From: Rhodosorus marinus
Lineage: Eukaryota; Rhodophyta; Stylonematophyceae; Stylonematales; Stylonemataceae
Direction of reading: 5' to 3'
DNA: 64,000 bases
Assembly: GCA_029953675.1 (NCBI GenBank)
Contig: JAMWBK010000002.1
Span: forward strand, 1,426,001-1,490,000
Made by a program: the position numbers and the translations under genes
Notes under the pieces: model-generated
The model's database searches: none
The model's input: only the letters and a program-made list of their open reading frames with translations
What the model was told of the DNA's origin: nothing
Shown: in pieces, positions 41,072 to 53,172 of the stretch
How positions within the stretch are numbered: position 1 is the first letter of the stretch
Layout of the letters: each line of letters starts with the position of its first letter

Positions 41072-42731
41072 ATGACTCTGAGTGAGGAGGAGCTCATCGA
41101 TCTTCGGTCGAGTCTACGAGGATGTCGTCAGGAGTTGGATGAACAGTCCGCATCTGGATTACTACCAGCTCTGGGCCATCATGACTTTCGAGGTGCTTGT
41201 CTTCTCCGATCTGTATCGGGTCTTGTATGCATGAGCAATGATCCTGATTTCCTAAACTGTCCATGTTCTCAGTTCGTGTACAGGCGGTGAGAGCCCTCAG
41301 CGAAGGTCAGGGCACCGTGAAAGAGCTTGAACACGTGTTCCTAACAATTTCTAAGGAGGACTGGAATACTGAGGTCAGAATCCACGCTTTGGACGCACTG
41401 GTCACGATCCTTCAGTGAGTAATTGGCATGCGTTTAGTTGTCGGGAACAAAACAACCTCTCATGAAGGAGTCTCCTCCCAAATTCTTGTACGGTGCTTCG
41501 TCTAGGACAAAAGCCCACCCGGTTGTTCCCGATGGACTGGTGGAAATGTTGGAAACTGAAACAGGACCAGACGAAGCCCTTATCAAGCGAGCAATCATCC
41601 GCGCTATTGCTGCGTCGCGTTGCTCTGGAACTGCCGGTGTACGTCTGCTTCTCGTACTTTGTGATCAGCTGATGCGAACGGATGATCCGGATCTACAGGC
41701 AGATATTTTCCATGCCTCAACGTGTTTGAACATTGAAGAGCTGTCATGGCCTTCAATGTATGAGTGTTTGTCTAAGAGAATTCGAGCACCGATCAGATCG
41801 GGACCGAAGAAGAAGAAGCTAAGTAAGTCTGCGGTAGAGACGTCCAGGCCCTGGATATTCCGGGGTACTTTTGTCCACGGTGCTGAAAACCAGCGGTGTC
41901 AAGTACGCAGCGCTTGTGCCAAGGCCCTTGGCGAGATTTACAGTGGCTACTTGCGTACGCGAAAGGACAATCTGGACACACTCGAGTGGCGAAAAGTCTG
42001 TGACAGAGAAGTGTCAGTGATTCTATCTGACCTCTCACAAGATGATGAACCAGAGGTGAGTTTTTAGGGTGTACAATTGCTGCCATTCACCGGCAAGGTT
42101 TCTACCAGCTCGATGACGGAAGCTTTTTACACACTCCAGGTCGTTAGTGCTTGTCTGATCGCAACGAATGAGCTCGTGAAGTTCTGGCAGGGTTCACCGC
42201 TATCCTTGACGCGGGTGGAACTTCATACCGTTATTCGCCATATCCGGTTAGTTCTGCTCATCATCACCGCTGGATGAGTCGCACTTGTTTTCTCACTACA
42301 GGTGAAAGCGTTTTCTGTGCAGTGCCTTTGGGGGAGATCTCCCGGACCTCAGCCATCTAATCGCCAGGTGTGTGGATGCTGTCGGTGCTCCTGAACTGCT
42401 CTCGGAAGACGAACCTGAAGAGACGAGGACGCAAAAACCTGCCCGTACTGGACAAAGCCTGCCCAGCCTTCGCCTTCGATCGAAAGAGGGCGGTGCGCTA
42501 GTCACAGGATTCTTTCATACCATTCAAGTCCAAGACCTTCAGTGGTTGGGTATCGAGATTGCAGAAGCCTCGATGTTTGAAGTGGGCCCTCTTGATCGGA
42601 TTGCTGGCAAAGATCTCAACTCATTAAGAGTCGAGAAGACCATCTTAGACCCGAGAATCTCCAGCAGATCAAAAGCAAGGGTTGTAATTTTGCCGACAAC
42701 GCCTCTCACTCAATGGCTTCCTGAGGATTGA
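41072..42731 (+). CDS. INTS4: Integrator complex subunit 4-like HEAT-repeat protein
   Basis: Five exons as I reconstruct them: 41072-41212, 41284-41414, 41516 or earlier (best phase fit 41506)-42055, 42140-42246 and 42323-42731, about 445 aa. HEAT-type helical pairs are seen, such as EVRIHALDALVTIL and SCLIATNELV. The most telling block is FRGTFVHGAENQRCQVRSAC with AKALGE after it, matching the GAFVHGLEDE..EVR block of INTS4. INTS4 is part of the Integrator cleavage module (with INTS9/11), which processes snRNA 3' ends and attenuates paused Pol II. It is much shorter than animal INTS4 (about 960 aa), so more exons may lie upstream, or after 42731 where an open frame (42728-42946) could be a further exon. 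Another HEAT protein is possible. Confidence 0.6.
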
Positions 42732-42954
42732 CAGTGATTGGTATATTGACGAGCTCCCTGATCGACAGAGCGCACGGGAAGGAAACGCTGCGCGAGGTTT
42801 TTGCTGGATACTTGCCGATGGAATACCTATGGAGGCAGTCCTCCCAATGCCAATCGCCGTTGCTTTTGTGGCTTGCCATCGCGCGCCTTGTCAGTAAGTT
42901 TATTCGGCGGTTTTTGTTTTCTTACTGTTTTCCATCATTTGATTAATTTCTCAA

Positions 42955-45081
42955 TTAGTGCAAATTGCTGTCGAAACTAACAAATCCAATTAGTTTAAAG
43001 AGGTGGTAGAAGCTTTTCTTTTCAAGCTCATTGCACCAGTGCCATGCGCTTGTCAACCGCCCATCGATACAGCTGCCCGCGTCGAAGAAGTTATCTGCGC
43101 CGCTTCCATCGAATGCGTGTCTATAAAAATCGCGCAAAACCTCCTTCTTGGCGTCCTCCACCGAGCCAAACGCATCCTCAACATACTTGAGGATGGCTTG
43201 ATCTTCGATCTTATCCATTTGTCTTAAAGCAGTGGTCAACGGCAGCAGAATTCGTGGAATATGAGCATACTTGTCTATGAACATTAACGCGTTAGGTACG
43301 TTATGATCTCCTAAATGAACAACGTCCGATCCAACCCAATTCGGTACCTACACAGAGCGCGACAGTGAGAACAGTCAATTAGAGACACGTGCAGAGCAGC
43401 TTGACACTTTCAAGAATCTGGACGGTGGGGCTGAGGCAAAAGCTCACTCGTTTCCGAACACGCTTAACGACCAGCTCCATTTCCCGCTTCAGACGAGGAG
43501 CACGCTGTAGGCGATGGATTCCCTGACCGGTGTTCCGAAGAACGTACGGTTCATTCGGGTTGAGAAGATCTCTCTCGGCGATGATCATCAACTTGCACAA
43601 GTCGTGGAGTACCTCCCTCCATAGCCATAATGTCTGAAGCACATACTCATATTGGCGTCTGTGGTCGTGAGTAAGTCTCGCACCTCCACGTCCGCTCATT
43701 ATCGCAAGTGAGTCAGACACCCGAAGTGGTTCCTCATCGGAGAAGTATTTTGTCAAATATGCTATCATTTCGTCGCAGGGATCTCTCGAAGCGCGCAGAA
43801 ACGCGTTATTGTCACCAATTGAATACAACGCTATACGAATCTCGTCCTCAGTAGCTTCCGAGTCTCGTCCATACTTTCTCGCTAAGCGCTCAATCCCGCG
43901 TTCCTTCTCTCGGATCTCCGCATTGATCTCAGGGCGGGACTTTCGCCCTGGGATGATCTCCTTCGTCGCAGTCGCTGCCAGTGGGTCATGCAGGATGGCT
44001 AAGGTGTTCCTTTGTTTCAAGAAGTGGTGCACCGTTACAAGCTCAGATACGCACGAAAAGTTCAACTGTTCTTGGACTTCTGGAAGCATTGTATCCTATT
44101 GAAAAGAACGGTCTGGTCAGTCTTTTTGGATCGCTCTTGCAACATCGGTCGTGCACTTTCGGGGCTTGTTTAAGTACCTGAAGCATATGCACCAGCTTTG
44201 CATAATTGCCACGAAGCAGTTCTGGGTTTCCGAGGTGGTATCTTCTGCTGATTTCGAAGCCAGCAGCAATCAGTTCCTTCTGGGCTGCAAAGTCCCTCGA
44301 GTTGACCAGATCGCGTCCAGTATTGAAGCTAACGCCCGCAATAACCCCAGACATGAGCGCGTACGAGTTCTTCATGACCGTGTGGACGCGTTTATTGCTG
44401 ATCTGGTCAACCCTATCAGTGTATTCGCTCACTTTGAGACAGTTGTCCACCAGCCGTTGTACCTTCCGTTCACGAGGACTCAGCCGCAGGGGTATATACT
44501 TGCTTCTCTCCTCGAAGCTAGATAATCCAGTGCCGAGCAAAGTCAGTTGGAGTAAGCTGAGGGTTTGATTCTGGTCTAGGAAAACTTAGATTCGTGTTGA
44601 TGTCTTACTCAGCATCGAACATGCTTCCCTCATAATCCCCGTGATCGAACATCTCAGCGTCAACGTCTGCATCAGCGACTGGGATCTCTGGTACATGTTT
44701 GGAGGCATCCTCGCCCCTCAGTTCTCTCAAAATGACAAGAATCGCTTCAAGGAGCTTTTCACGATCATCTTCCGCATCCCACTTCAAGATTTCCAACCAA
44801 GATATTCAGATTGTCGAAAGAAGAGGCGAAAGGATGCTTAGCATGAGAGGTCAACCTTAAGAAAACAAGCACCCAACACGGACTGAACTACTGACTCAAA
44901 CACGACAGAACCTGCAGGTACATGAGCTCAGAACGCTTACATCCTTCTCTAAGACCTTATAGAAACGATCATTCCGCTCCTCTCCATTCTCTTCGCCTGC
45001 CGAATTCTTCTGAGGATCATCACCATCCATAACGGACCAGATAACCCCACCACCCACTCCAACAGAGGAGGAAAGGAACAA
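42955..45081 (-). CDS. DUF2009 (UPF0652) conserved eukaryotic protein
   Basis: Five minus-strand exons: 45030 (or ATG 45081)-44941, 44781-44609, 44517-44178, 44095-43448 and 43347-42955. From the 45030 ATG they give 547 aa, all in phase. The DUF2009 blocks are in order: an acidic N-terminus, FEERSKYIPLRLSPRERK, NVSEYTD-type CLKVSEYTDRVDQIS, LYSIGDNNAFLRASRDPCDE, SGRGGARLTHDHRRQYEYVL, LRNTGQGIHRLQ, NVPNALMFIDKY and HAFDGSGADNFFDAGSCIDG. Function is unknown across eukaryotes. The join at 44609/44517 fuses what otherwise looks like a separate 63-codon ORF to the main body. The gene ends 223 bp from the convergent INTS4 stop. Confidence 0.85.
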
Positions 45082-46282
45082 TGGAGAACTGCGAAAGTCT
45101 GAACCCTAATCTATCTCAAAACCCTAACCCCTAAAACTCCTACAATTTCACAGAATTTCATAAATCCTATCGATTCTAACAGTGCTAAGAAAACCTACTC
45201 TTTCCAGACTAATCCATCCAGAATCTGCTGCTACGCCACGCCGTTGCTCCCTTCTCAATACCGTTCTCTCCTAACAACGCATGTGAACCAGGTCAAAATC
45301 CAATTTCAAGAGATTTCAGGCTGCTTTCCTAGAAACACATTCATTAAAAAACAAACACACATGCTTTAATACTAAATCAACCAAAAAATGTACGTCCCTC
45401 CTCCCTCACCTCCGTCCTCCTCTACACGAAGATGGCTACCCCCATCGTTTGTAGCCTTCTCCCGCTCCGCAACTGCTGACGAGGAAGGGTAACAAAGCAA
45501 TGAGACAAGCGAACATGTGCATGAGAAAGAAGATTGTCGTCCCTTTCCGAGCTCTTTGCACACCAAGTGCTTTCCGCTTCCCCCGGGACGACGTAGTGAA
45601 GCCAACCAATGATGTTTTCAACCTTTTTGGACGGCAAGCTTTTTCTTGTTTGTGAAGAAGAGCACCGCCTTCGTCCTACGACGAAAAAGACTCACAAGAG
45701 GGAACGGTGGTATTCTAGACTAGCCGCCGGAGCTACGGATACGGACGCCATCGGTCACTAACTACAACTCGTGCGCTGAGCTCTTTCGCTACACTAGCGC
45801 TGAGTGTTCAAGCCGACTTGCTTGCTTGCAAGGAAGGTCAATCCCATTCTGCCTGAACTACGAGATCATCGACCTAGTATTAGCTGAGCTCAATAGTGAC
45901 GGCTTGTGCAGGAAAGCCAACCCTGCTCAAAGCCGTTTGTTCTGATAGTACTCCGAATCAACACAAAGACGTCACGTCGATCAAAGGGAGGAAGCTCATC
46001 GATCCAGCGGTGAGTGCATTCTAGTTGCTTTGACTAGATAAACAAGTTGGGCACGAAAATGCTCGCTTCAGCACTAAACCTTCATACAAGAGCCTGAAGG
46101 AGCGAAAGTGTGACGATCACGAAAACTACTGGCCTTACGCTTTGATTGAAATTGAGGACTGAAGGTTGCTCTTGAGGTTGCCGGTGAGGATGGAGAATGC
46201 TAGCTTCGCTAGCTTCAAGAAGAAGGCAATGGCATTGAGCAGGTTGAGAGTTTTGATATTAGGTGATGAAGATGAAGCGTAG
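45082..46282. other. Intergenic region with telobox-like motif
   Basis: 1.2 kb between divergent DUF2009 (-) and AAA ATPase (+) genes. AAAACCCTAACCCC (45118-45131) and GAACCCTAAT (45101-45110) lie just upstream of the DUF2009 start and resemble plant telobox promoter motifs. The remainder has no convincing ORF. Confidence 0.5.
45101..45131 (+). promoter_or_regulatory. Telobox-like motif upstream of DUF2009 gene
   Basis: Two AACCCTAA cores (45102-45109 and about 45119-45127) lie 20-100 bp upstream of the DUF2009 start codons, in the orientation GGGTTAGGGTTTT when read with the gene. In plants such teloboxes occur in promoters of translation-related genes. Its role here is inference. Confidence 0.4.
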
Positions 46283-47823
46283 ATGGAATCAAGACGAGAC
46301 CAGATTGTGAAGGCATTGAGAGGCGATGGTGTGGAAGCTTGCAAGAGGTTTCTGAGCAGTTCCAGTGATGCTGGTGACGGTCCCTCTCTCTTGATCGTTG
46401 GCGATGATGCACGTGAGGTTGTGCGAATCTCGACCAAGGCCGTCGTCCTCGTCCTTCGCTTTTCATGTTTGCGCAGCGGCTTGGGAGAGGAGTTTGCGGA
46501 AGTTTGGGATGAACGGAAGGAGACAGTAATTGTTGAGGACCTGGATCAACTGCAGGAAGTATCGTCGAAGAACTTGTTGACCGCTTTGATTGGGAATAAG
46601 CTTGATGAAGCTCGTCTGAGACCTGAGCTGCCACCAAAAATCGTCGGCGTAGCGTCCGAGTTGTCAAAGGTTCCGCCTCCACTTCTTCGGAGCGGAAGGT
46701 TTGACTATATCGTCGACCTCACTGCACCCCCCGACCTGAACTCGCGTAGGAAGGCTTTCCAAGTACTGACAACGAGCATTTGCGCGGAAGAACTTGCCAC
46801 ACTTACTCCGGGGTATTCATCCAAGGACTTCTTCCGCCTGATTCATGAGCTCGGGGTAGAAAGACTTAACGAGAACCGACTGTCTTTGCAAGCCATCCCA
46901 CCTCCTCGACAACTGCTTGTTTCTGAAAGCAGGAAAGTGTACGGATGGGATGTTATCGCCGGGTATGATGAGGAGAAGCAGGCGGTTCGCCGAGCTCTGG
47001 AGTGGCCCTTCGTCCACTCTGACACGCTCTCGTCACTTGGCGTTAAGCCTGTGGGTGGGATTCTACTGCATGGACCATCTGGCTGTGGGAAATCACTGAT
47101 GGCGAACGCTGCCGGAGCAGAGCTTCTCCTGGCCAACTTCATCCACGTCAAGCCTTCCAGCCTTCTCTCAAAGTATTTGGGGGATACCGAAGCAAGAATT
47201 CGATCCCTGTTCGCGCGAGCGAGAGCCATGCTTCCTTGCGTCATCTTCATAGACGAAATCGACTCGCTTTGCCGCAAACGTGAGTAGTAAGGTCCAGAAA
47301 CGTAGCAGGACCGGCGTAACGGCGAAGAGGTCAAAGCTTAGGGAATCGCTTGCTTCTCTTGTTCCCAGGCGATTCCGATGAAGAGTTCAACCTAGACCGA
47401 CGTATCATCGGATCTCTCTTGACAGAGTTGGATGGCATCGCTGGATCTAGAAGAGCGTTTATTCTGGCCTGCACGAATCGATTCGACCTAATTGACCCTG
47501 CTCTTCTGCGTCCAGGGCGAATCGATCAGCTGCTTGAGATTCCAATGCCAGGCTTCAAAAACAGGAAAGCAGTTCTGAAGCACCACGCGTCCCGATTGGG
47601 CTTCGATGATGACCTTCTCCACAATATCTCGCAGGCGACGGCGGGGGCATCATGCGCCACACTGCAATCCATAATGAGGCAGACTGCCATGAACAGCCTG
47701 AGAGATTCATCGGCTGGGGTTGCGCAGAAGGTCACCTTGGATCACCTGAACAAGTCGTTGACTTCTCACAATTTCTTTTCCTTTAATCGGAACTTGTTTC
47801 CTGGCGCCGGGCTTCGGGAATGA
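46283..47823 (+). CDS. Two-domain AAA ATPase, AFG2/SPATA5L1-like
   Basis: Two exons, 46283-47279 and 47369-47823 (join AAA-C|GC, phase 1), giving 483 aa. The first AAA module is reduced: it has SLLIVGDDAREVVRIS where Walker A should be, then VIVEDLDQL and a PPPLLRSGRFDYIVDL block, so it lacks a standard P-loop. The second is complete: Walker A LLHGPSGCGKSLMANAAGAE, Walker B CVIFIDEIDSL, sensor ILACTNRFDLIDPALLRPGR with the arginine-finger region, and a C-terminal helical lid. This degenerate-D1 active-D2 plan occurs in AFG2B/SPATA5L1 and PEX1-like ATPases. Lack of an N-terminal domain and the RALEWPFVH linker favour the AFG2 group, which acts in 60S ribosome maturation. PEX1 or a CDC48 relative remains possible. 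Confidence 0.75.
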
Positions 47824-48076
47824 AAGAGGCCCCCGTTGGCGTCTTCAACCCAGTGGTCAAGAGAAGTGTGCTTTGTTGCGTAGTTGCTCGTCCGCGAGGT
47901 TGCGAGCCGAGAGGATATCAAGCCTATGGCCCTGGCCAATGGATGGATGCATGTAATCAACAGCGTTTATGTACTTGACTAAATAAATATAAAACACGAA
48001 CTAACATCAACAGGTGAAGGTAATGGGAGCGCCTCATCGAATTTTGAAAACTCATGAGGATCAAGCCACAGACCCC

Positions 48077-50038
48077 TCAAGTCATGCCTGAACAGACAAC
48101 TCCGTTGACTGCCCCGTCACTTTGAAGAAGGAAGGTTTGCTGTCCAGGACAGTAAGAAACCATCTGTGGGTTGGAGAATTTCAGCGGAGCGTACACAATG
48201 AACGAGAAAATGGAGTACCCGACAAAACCCGTAAACAAGAGAGTTATTCCCCATCCAATAAATATGTACACAAACTGCCTCCAGTTCACTGTATTCCCTC
48301 GGAATTCCGCCAAACCAACCCCCATCGTGGCCCCAACTTGGCAGTGCGTGGTCGAGACTGGTAGCCCAAGGGCTGAGGCGGTCAGAACTGTCAGGGAAGC
48401 TCCAATTTCAATTGCAAAGCCGCGGGAAGGTGTGAGCTTGGTCAGCTTTTCTCCAATAGCAATGATAACCCGGTAACCCCACATGAACAAGCCAACCACA
48501 ATACCCGCAGCGGCGATAATTAAAATCCACCATTGCACAGTCTGGTCCGTCTCCACATAGCTATAATAATTTCCTGGGTTACACTCTGAATAGCATGTTG
48601 CCTCCTCACCCGTTGCAACTCCGCTCGAGTTGTACACAGAGAACACCGCCGGGTCGTTGCTCTGGTTCGGCTGCAAGTAGGCGAACCTTGCTGTTTCCAG
48701 GCACTGATAGAAACTAGTCCCTTCGCCGAAGCTAGTACCGTTTGTGCCGCAAAACGTATTAGCGTTCGGCACCAAGTCATTTCTCGCATACGACTCCCCG
48801 TCGTAGTCCCCTCCCTGAAACGAGCCGTCGGCATCGAATTGGTCCACCCGTCTCTCACTAAGCGCGCCGTTATTCCCGTAAAGGGATATGATAGACGCGA
48901 ACGGCGCGGCTGCGTTTGCGACATCATTTGCCCCATGCGCAAACGAATCAAAGGACGCTGTGAACACTTGCACCCAGGAAAACAGTTTCTCTGTTTTCTC
49001 GTCAAAGACCTCGACGTTGTCATGGAGAGCCTTGATCTCATCTGACAGTTCCTCCTCTACTAAGACGTTCACACCAACCTTGCGAAGGACACTCATCACT
49101 TTCGACTGGTGCTGGAAGTCCGTCGACTGGTGGATGTCCATGAGCATTTGATTTTCCCAATGGATGAGACTCTTGCGCAGAAGAGGATTCAAAATGAACC
49201 AGGTCACTGCTGCTGCTGCAAACCCTACACCAATAGCAATACCGACCACCATACCAGCGTCGAGCTTTCCATTCACATTCTCTTCAAACGGTCCCTTAAA
49301 CATAATAAAAAATACAACCAGCGCGGAAGCAATACCGTAGAACAGCGGTCTGAAGAGAAACCCACTTCGAACAGGATTCTTCCTCCGAAAAACCGTGAAC
49401 CTAACGAAAAGGAAAAATGCCAGGCCAACGATTCCCGATAGAACCGGTGAGACAATCCACGCTACTATAATTCCAACCACTCCAGACATCTTCTCCAATC
49501 CTTCACCAGTACCAACCCAAATAACAGCGCTCGGTCCCCCAAAACTAAGCCCTACCCCGATCAACGCTCCCACGATGCTATGCGTGGTTGAAACAGGCAG
49601 AGACTTTGACGTAGCAAGTATTAGCCACAACGTCGCGGCGATAAGCGCAACAAAGAAGGAGACCATGAGCACCTCGGGGCCGTTCAATACACCCTCTGGA
49701 AAGTTAGGATCGTAAAGCGGAATTCGTAGAATCTTGCTCCTTACTGTTAATGTCACCCTCGCCCCTAAAAGCAAGGCCCCTGCAGATTCCATCACAGCTG
49801 CAATAATACAAGCCCAGAACAAACTGATTGCTCCTGAACCAACCGACGTAGCAAAAGCATTGGCTACGTCGTTCGCACCAATCCCCCAAGCCATTACGAA
49901 CGACACTAAACCAGCAAGCACTACAATCCAGACATAGGAGTCGACCGTCGGAATGCTCACTGGACCCTCCAAGAACAGATCCGTTACCGACGGCGGCCAT
50001 GATATCTCCCCAGGAGGAGAAGTCACATACTGACTCAT
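48077..50038 (-). CDS. Sodium/phosphate symporter, PiT (PHO4) family
   Basis: Single-exon ORF of 653 aa. Both PiT signature repeats are present: GANDVANAFATSVGSGA near residue 53 and HGANDVANAAAPFASI near 367. The matching SLPVSTTHSIVGA and GLPVSTTHCQVGATMGVG segments are also present. There are about ten to twelve hydrophobic segments. The domain between the halves has a cytosolic-looking stretch (about 285-350). After the second signature comes a roughly 100-residue polar insert with six or so cysteines and Asn-X-Thr/Ser sites (TFCGTNGTSF, PNQSND, YNSSG), probably facing outside. It imports inorganic phosphate with sodium (or protons) across the plasma membrane. The cysteine-rich loop is unusual for the family. 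Confidence 0.95.
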   Translation of the reverse strand: MSQYVTSPPGEISWPPSVTDLFLEGPVSIPTVDSYVWIVVLAGLVSFVMAWGIGANDVANAFATSVGSGAISLFWACIIAAVMESAGALLLGARVTLTVRSKILRIPLYDPNFPEGVLNGPEVLMVSFFVALIAATLWLILATSKSLPVSTTHSIVGALIGVGLSFGGPSAVIWVGTGEGLEKMSGVVGIIVAWIVSPVLSGIVGLAFFLFVRFTVFRRKNPVRSGFLFRPLFYGIASALVVFFIMFKGPFEENVNGKLDAGMVVGIAIGVGFAAAAVTWFILNPLLRKSLIHWENQMLMDIHQSTDFQHQSKVMSVLRKVGVNVLVEEELSDEIKALHDNVEVFDEKTEKLFSWVQVFTASFDSFAHGANDVANAAAPFASIISLYGNNGALSERRVDQFDADGSFQGGDYDGESYARNDLVPNANTFCGTNGTSFGEGTSFYQCLETARFAYLQPNQSNDPAVFSVYNSSGVATGEEATCYSECNPGNYYSYVETDQTVQWWILIIAAAGIVVGLFMWGYRVIIAIGEKLTKLTPSRGFAIEIGASLTVLTASALGLPVSTTHCQVGATMGVGLAEFRGNTVNWRQFVYIFIGWGITLLFTGFVGYSIFSFIVYAPLKFSNPQMVSYCPGQQTFLLQSDGAVNGVVCSGMT

Positions 50039-53000
50039 CCCTCCTCAACCTCCCCAAACACTCCGTTAACCACCCACCCCACCTGTAACCCCAGCACCAA
50101 CGTCCTAGATCAAACAGTGAAGAGGCCTTGCCATGCTCCAGTTCATGTAGTGATACGCGAGCAAAACCGCCCCAGACCTCCACGCCCTCGGACCGGCCCC
50201 ATCACGAACCCCACCAATCCCAAAAGCTCAGCCCAGCTCTCACAACAACGCCAAGCTCATTCCTCACCCTCCCACCCAACAAAACCACAATGAAACTAGT
50301 TCCTCTCCGCCCTTTCCCTTCCACGACAACTGACTTGATTCCCCTCAACCACAACGTATAGCTAGAAGCAATCGCTACGAACAAGCGTCCAAATTTATTC
50401 CAGTCAAAGCAACAAGGTCTCCATCTCTAAGACCACATCCAACATCCCACATCCCACGTCTGCACCTTCCAGATTGTGTCCCAATACTTATCCAGAATCT
50501 GCTAAGGGCGCGCGATTATGAGAGTTAATAAAATGGACGAGAGGGAAAGCTACTGCTTTTCAGCTCTTACAAAATAAGCTGAGCTCTTTGCAAGAATCTC
50601 AACTCCCCTCGAACGTGAACAGGATTTCTGTCTACAGGAATTGATATTCTTACCAGCTTCGTCTGACCCCTCAAAGTCCCTGAAGACGAAGAGCTTGAAG
50701 AGGTGCGCACTCAACGCAACAAACAGGATGAAAAGCCGAAGAGAACACCAGAGATCTTTCCCCACTGAAAGGAAACCCCTATGAAAAAACCGATGTCATT
50801 TTCCATACCCCTTCGAGTTTTCATTCGCGTCTGTGGCCCCGGTCTGCTAAATAAATGAAATATCTTTAATTAGTTTATTGAAAATGTTTAGGACGTTGAT
50901 TGCTATTAGGGGTAATTAGACCCGTACTTTGGAGTTGTGCGTTTTTTTCTCACTAGGGGTACTAGTATATTGCACTTTCCACGCGGTTTTCGCATTTTAG
51001 CAAAGAACGGAAGGTATGGGGGGGGGAAGGATTCATTATATTCTCAACGGTCTCGCAATTTTATATTCTCTTTTTAATTTTCGGCGATAATGCAGCCACT
51101 CTTTCAGGGGTTGAATTCAATTTGTCACCAGGAGGACCTCCTGAAGATTGAATATTGAATATTCGGTTTGCCCATGGCATCGATTCTGTCTATAACTAGC
51201 CTTAATAAGTCCTTTCTCATGATTAAGAACCACGGTATCAAGTTATGGTAAAAATAACCTTGACTTGTCTATATATACGATATACTATTCTAAAAATACA
51301 TAATTAGATTACCACAGGAACGCGGGGTAGGTACCACTCGAATCGCGGCTGACATTTCTTCGATTCAAGTTTAGGAAAACATTTCGACAATTGATTTTCT
51401 GGCGTCGAAAATGTGGTTCTTTGGGGGGGGGGGAAGGTTCTCCATGCATTTTGTAGGTGGGACCTTGGGCAGTACCGGCGCGGTCGGGCAGCAACTGTAC
51501 TAAGAAATTGTTGCTGCCATTTTGCACAAGCTGGAAGTGGTTCGGTATGTAGACTATTTGTAGAAAAGTTCCATGCATCTTGAGAGGATTTTTGTGGGCC
51601 AAATCGGTTCCTCTAAGGTAACTGCTCGTCCCCTGCTCAAATAGTTGGAGTGTTTGTCTTTGTCCTTGATTTGCAAAGCTGTCGTTAGACATGTCTCGAG
51701 GTAATGAGTTCTGCATGACTGTCCTTCATGATTAGCAATGATTGAGGCTGATTTCGATCTGGCCCAGGAAGAGCCTGGTCTTTGCGGCCGTCAGACGGTG
51801 ATTTGCTCATGGATCACGAATTAACTGGAACGCGGACCTGATGGGCACCATTATAACCTCTCTCACCAGAATTATTCACCTGGTTTTCCTTCTCCCCTCA
51901 TTGCCGGACCCAAAATGGGCAGGCCGTTGGTACTAAACTGACAAGCAAAGCGCTCTTCGAAGTGAGGGTTTTCCTGGGTCTGAAGACCCCGGAGCTGTGC
52001 ATATGATTCAGTACTCAAGTATTTTTTAAATATCTGAGATCTTCGGACTAGGGAAAGCTTTGGAAAACTGGTGAAGTCGACACGGTCGGACTTTGCAAGC
52101 CGAAGGGACCATGTTGGCCCTTAAAATTTTTGGGCGATATAAACCTGAGCACCTCTGTTACAGTCAACAAGAAAGGAGAAGCTTACTGGACCCGGCGAGA
52201 CAGTCTGAACCGGTCGTGGCAGTGAAGGATTCTAAGAATAAGATCGGATGCGAGACAAAGGATACTTACGTTGGTTGCAGTGACAATAAGGTAGTCGATA
52301 CAAAGCATGGTCTGTGAAGGAATGGCTAGAATCTATGAGAGGGCATCAATGATGCGGCGCACTAGTTGTGTGTGTTAGAGGCTAGGGTATGACATGTGGA
52401 CGGAATTGACTTTATGTCGGACAGCTGCCGCAGGTCGTAGCTGACCCGTTCTCGGCAGCGCTCTGTATCTGTGCACGGTCTTGGACAAGCCAGAATCCTG
52501 TTGAGACGCTTCCCTCTCCGCGGGCCGATCACTTATCAGCTTGCAGCGTCCTAGGCGCATACGGAACGTCTATATTCAGCATGTGCGCGTACAACAACTA
52601 CCTCAGACGCAACTATGCCGTCAGTCCTTATACCAACTGACGCACCTTCTAAACAGTGCAATAACGATTTAACAGATCTTGACTGGTCGCCGAAGTCCTT
52701 GAGATGCTTCGGTATACGAACCTGCTTGATTTCTTGTCCAACCGAGTCCCAGACCCACCCGCCGATCCCAAAACGAAACTCCTAGCTTGTGAACAGGATC
52801 CTCCTGGTGGGAGATTCGTCCAAGTGCTTATGTTCCCGAAGAGCTGCCTAAGTTAATCACAATTACGCGCTTTTCTACTAGTGGCTTTGTTTGGATGTGG
52901 TTTCCCATTACAATCCCTCCCTCACTACGTCCCATGAGAAAGATCCATCCACCTCTCTTTTATCAGCGGGCAGTTGGTGAAGAAGATGGACGAGCTTCGT

Positions 53001-53172
53001 TTCGTGGGGGAAACCGATGGTTGTATTGAACGATTTGTATCTTATTTCGGCTTTATAGCCTTTGATCAGCATTTGCCTCAAGGTTTTTAATGTAGCAAAG
53101 CCGCTTGGAACTACAGAATCTGTTTTGGTGGTGATCGGATCTCTTGTACATGAGTTCTAAGGTATCGATGCT
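50039..53172. other. Intergenic region, no gene recognised
   Basis: 3.1 kb between the divergent PiT (-) and NELF-B (+) genes. AT-rich sequence lies at about 50845-51310. G-runs occur at about 51019-51027 and 51423-51433. Short ORFs such as 51716-51309 (-) and 52093-52317 (+) show no family resemblance. Confidence 0.5.

Noticed and set aside
44605-44796. Separate 63-codon gene ending MFDAE
   Set aside because: A GA|GTAAGA donor before the stop joins in phase to TCTAG|C of the next exon and yields the expected DUF2009 N-terminus.
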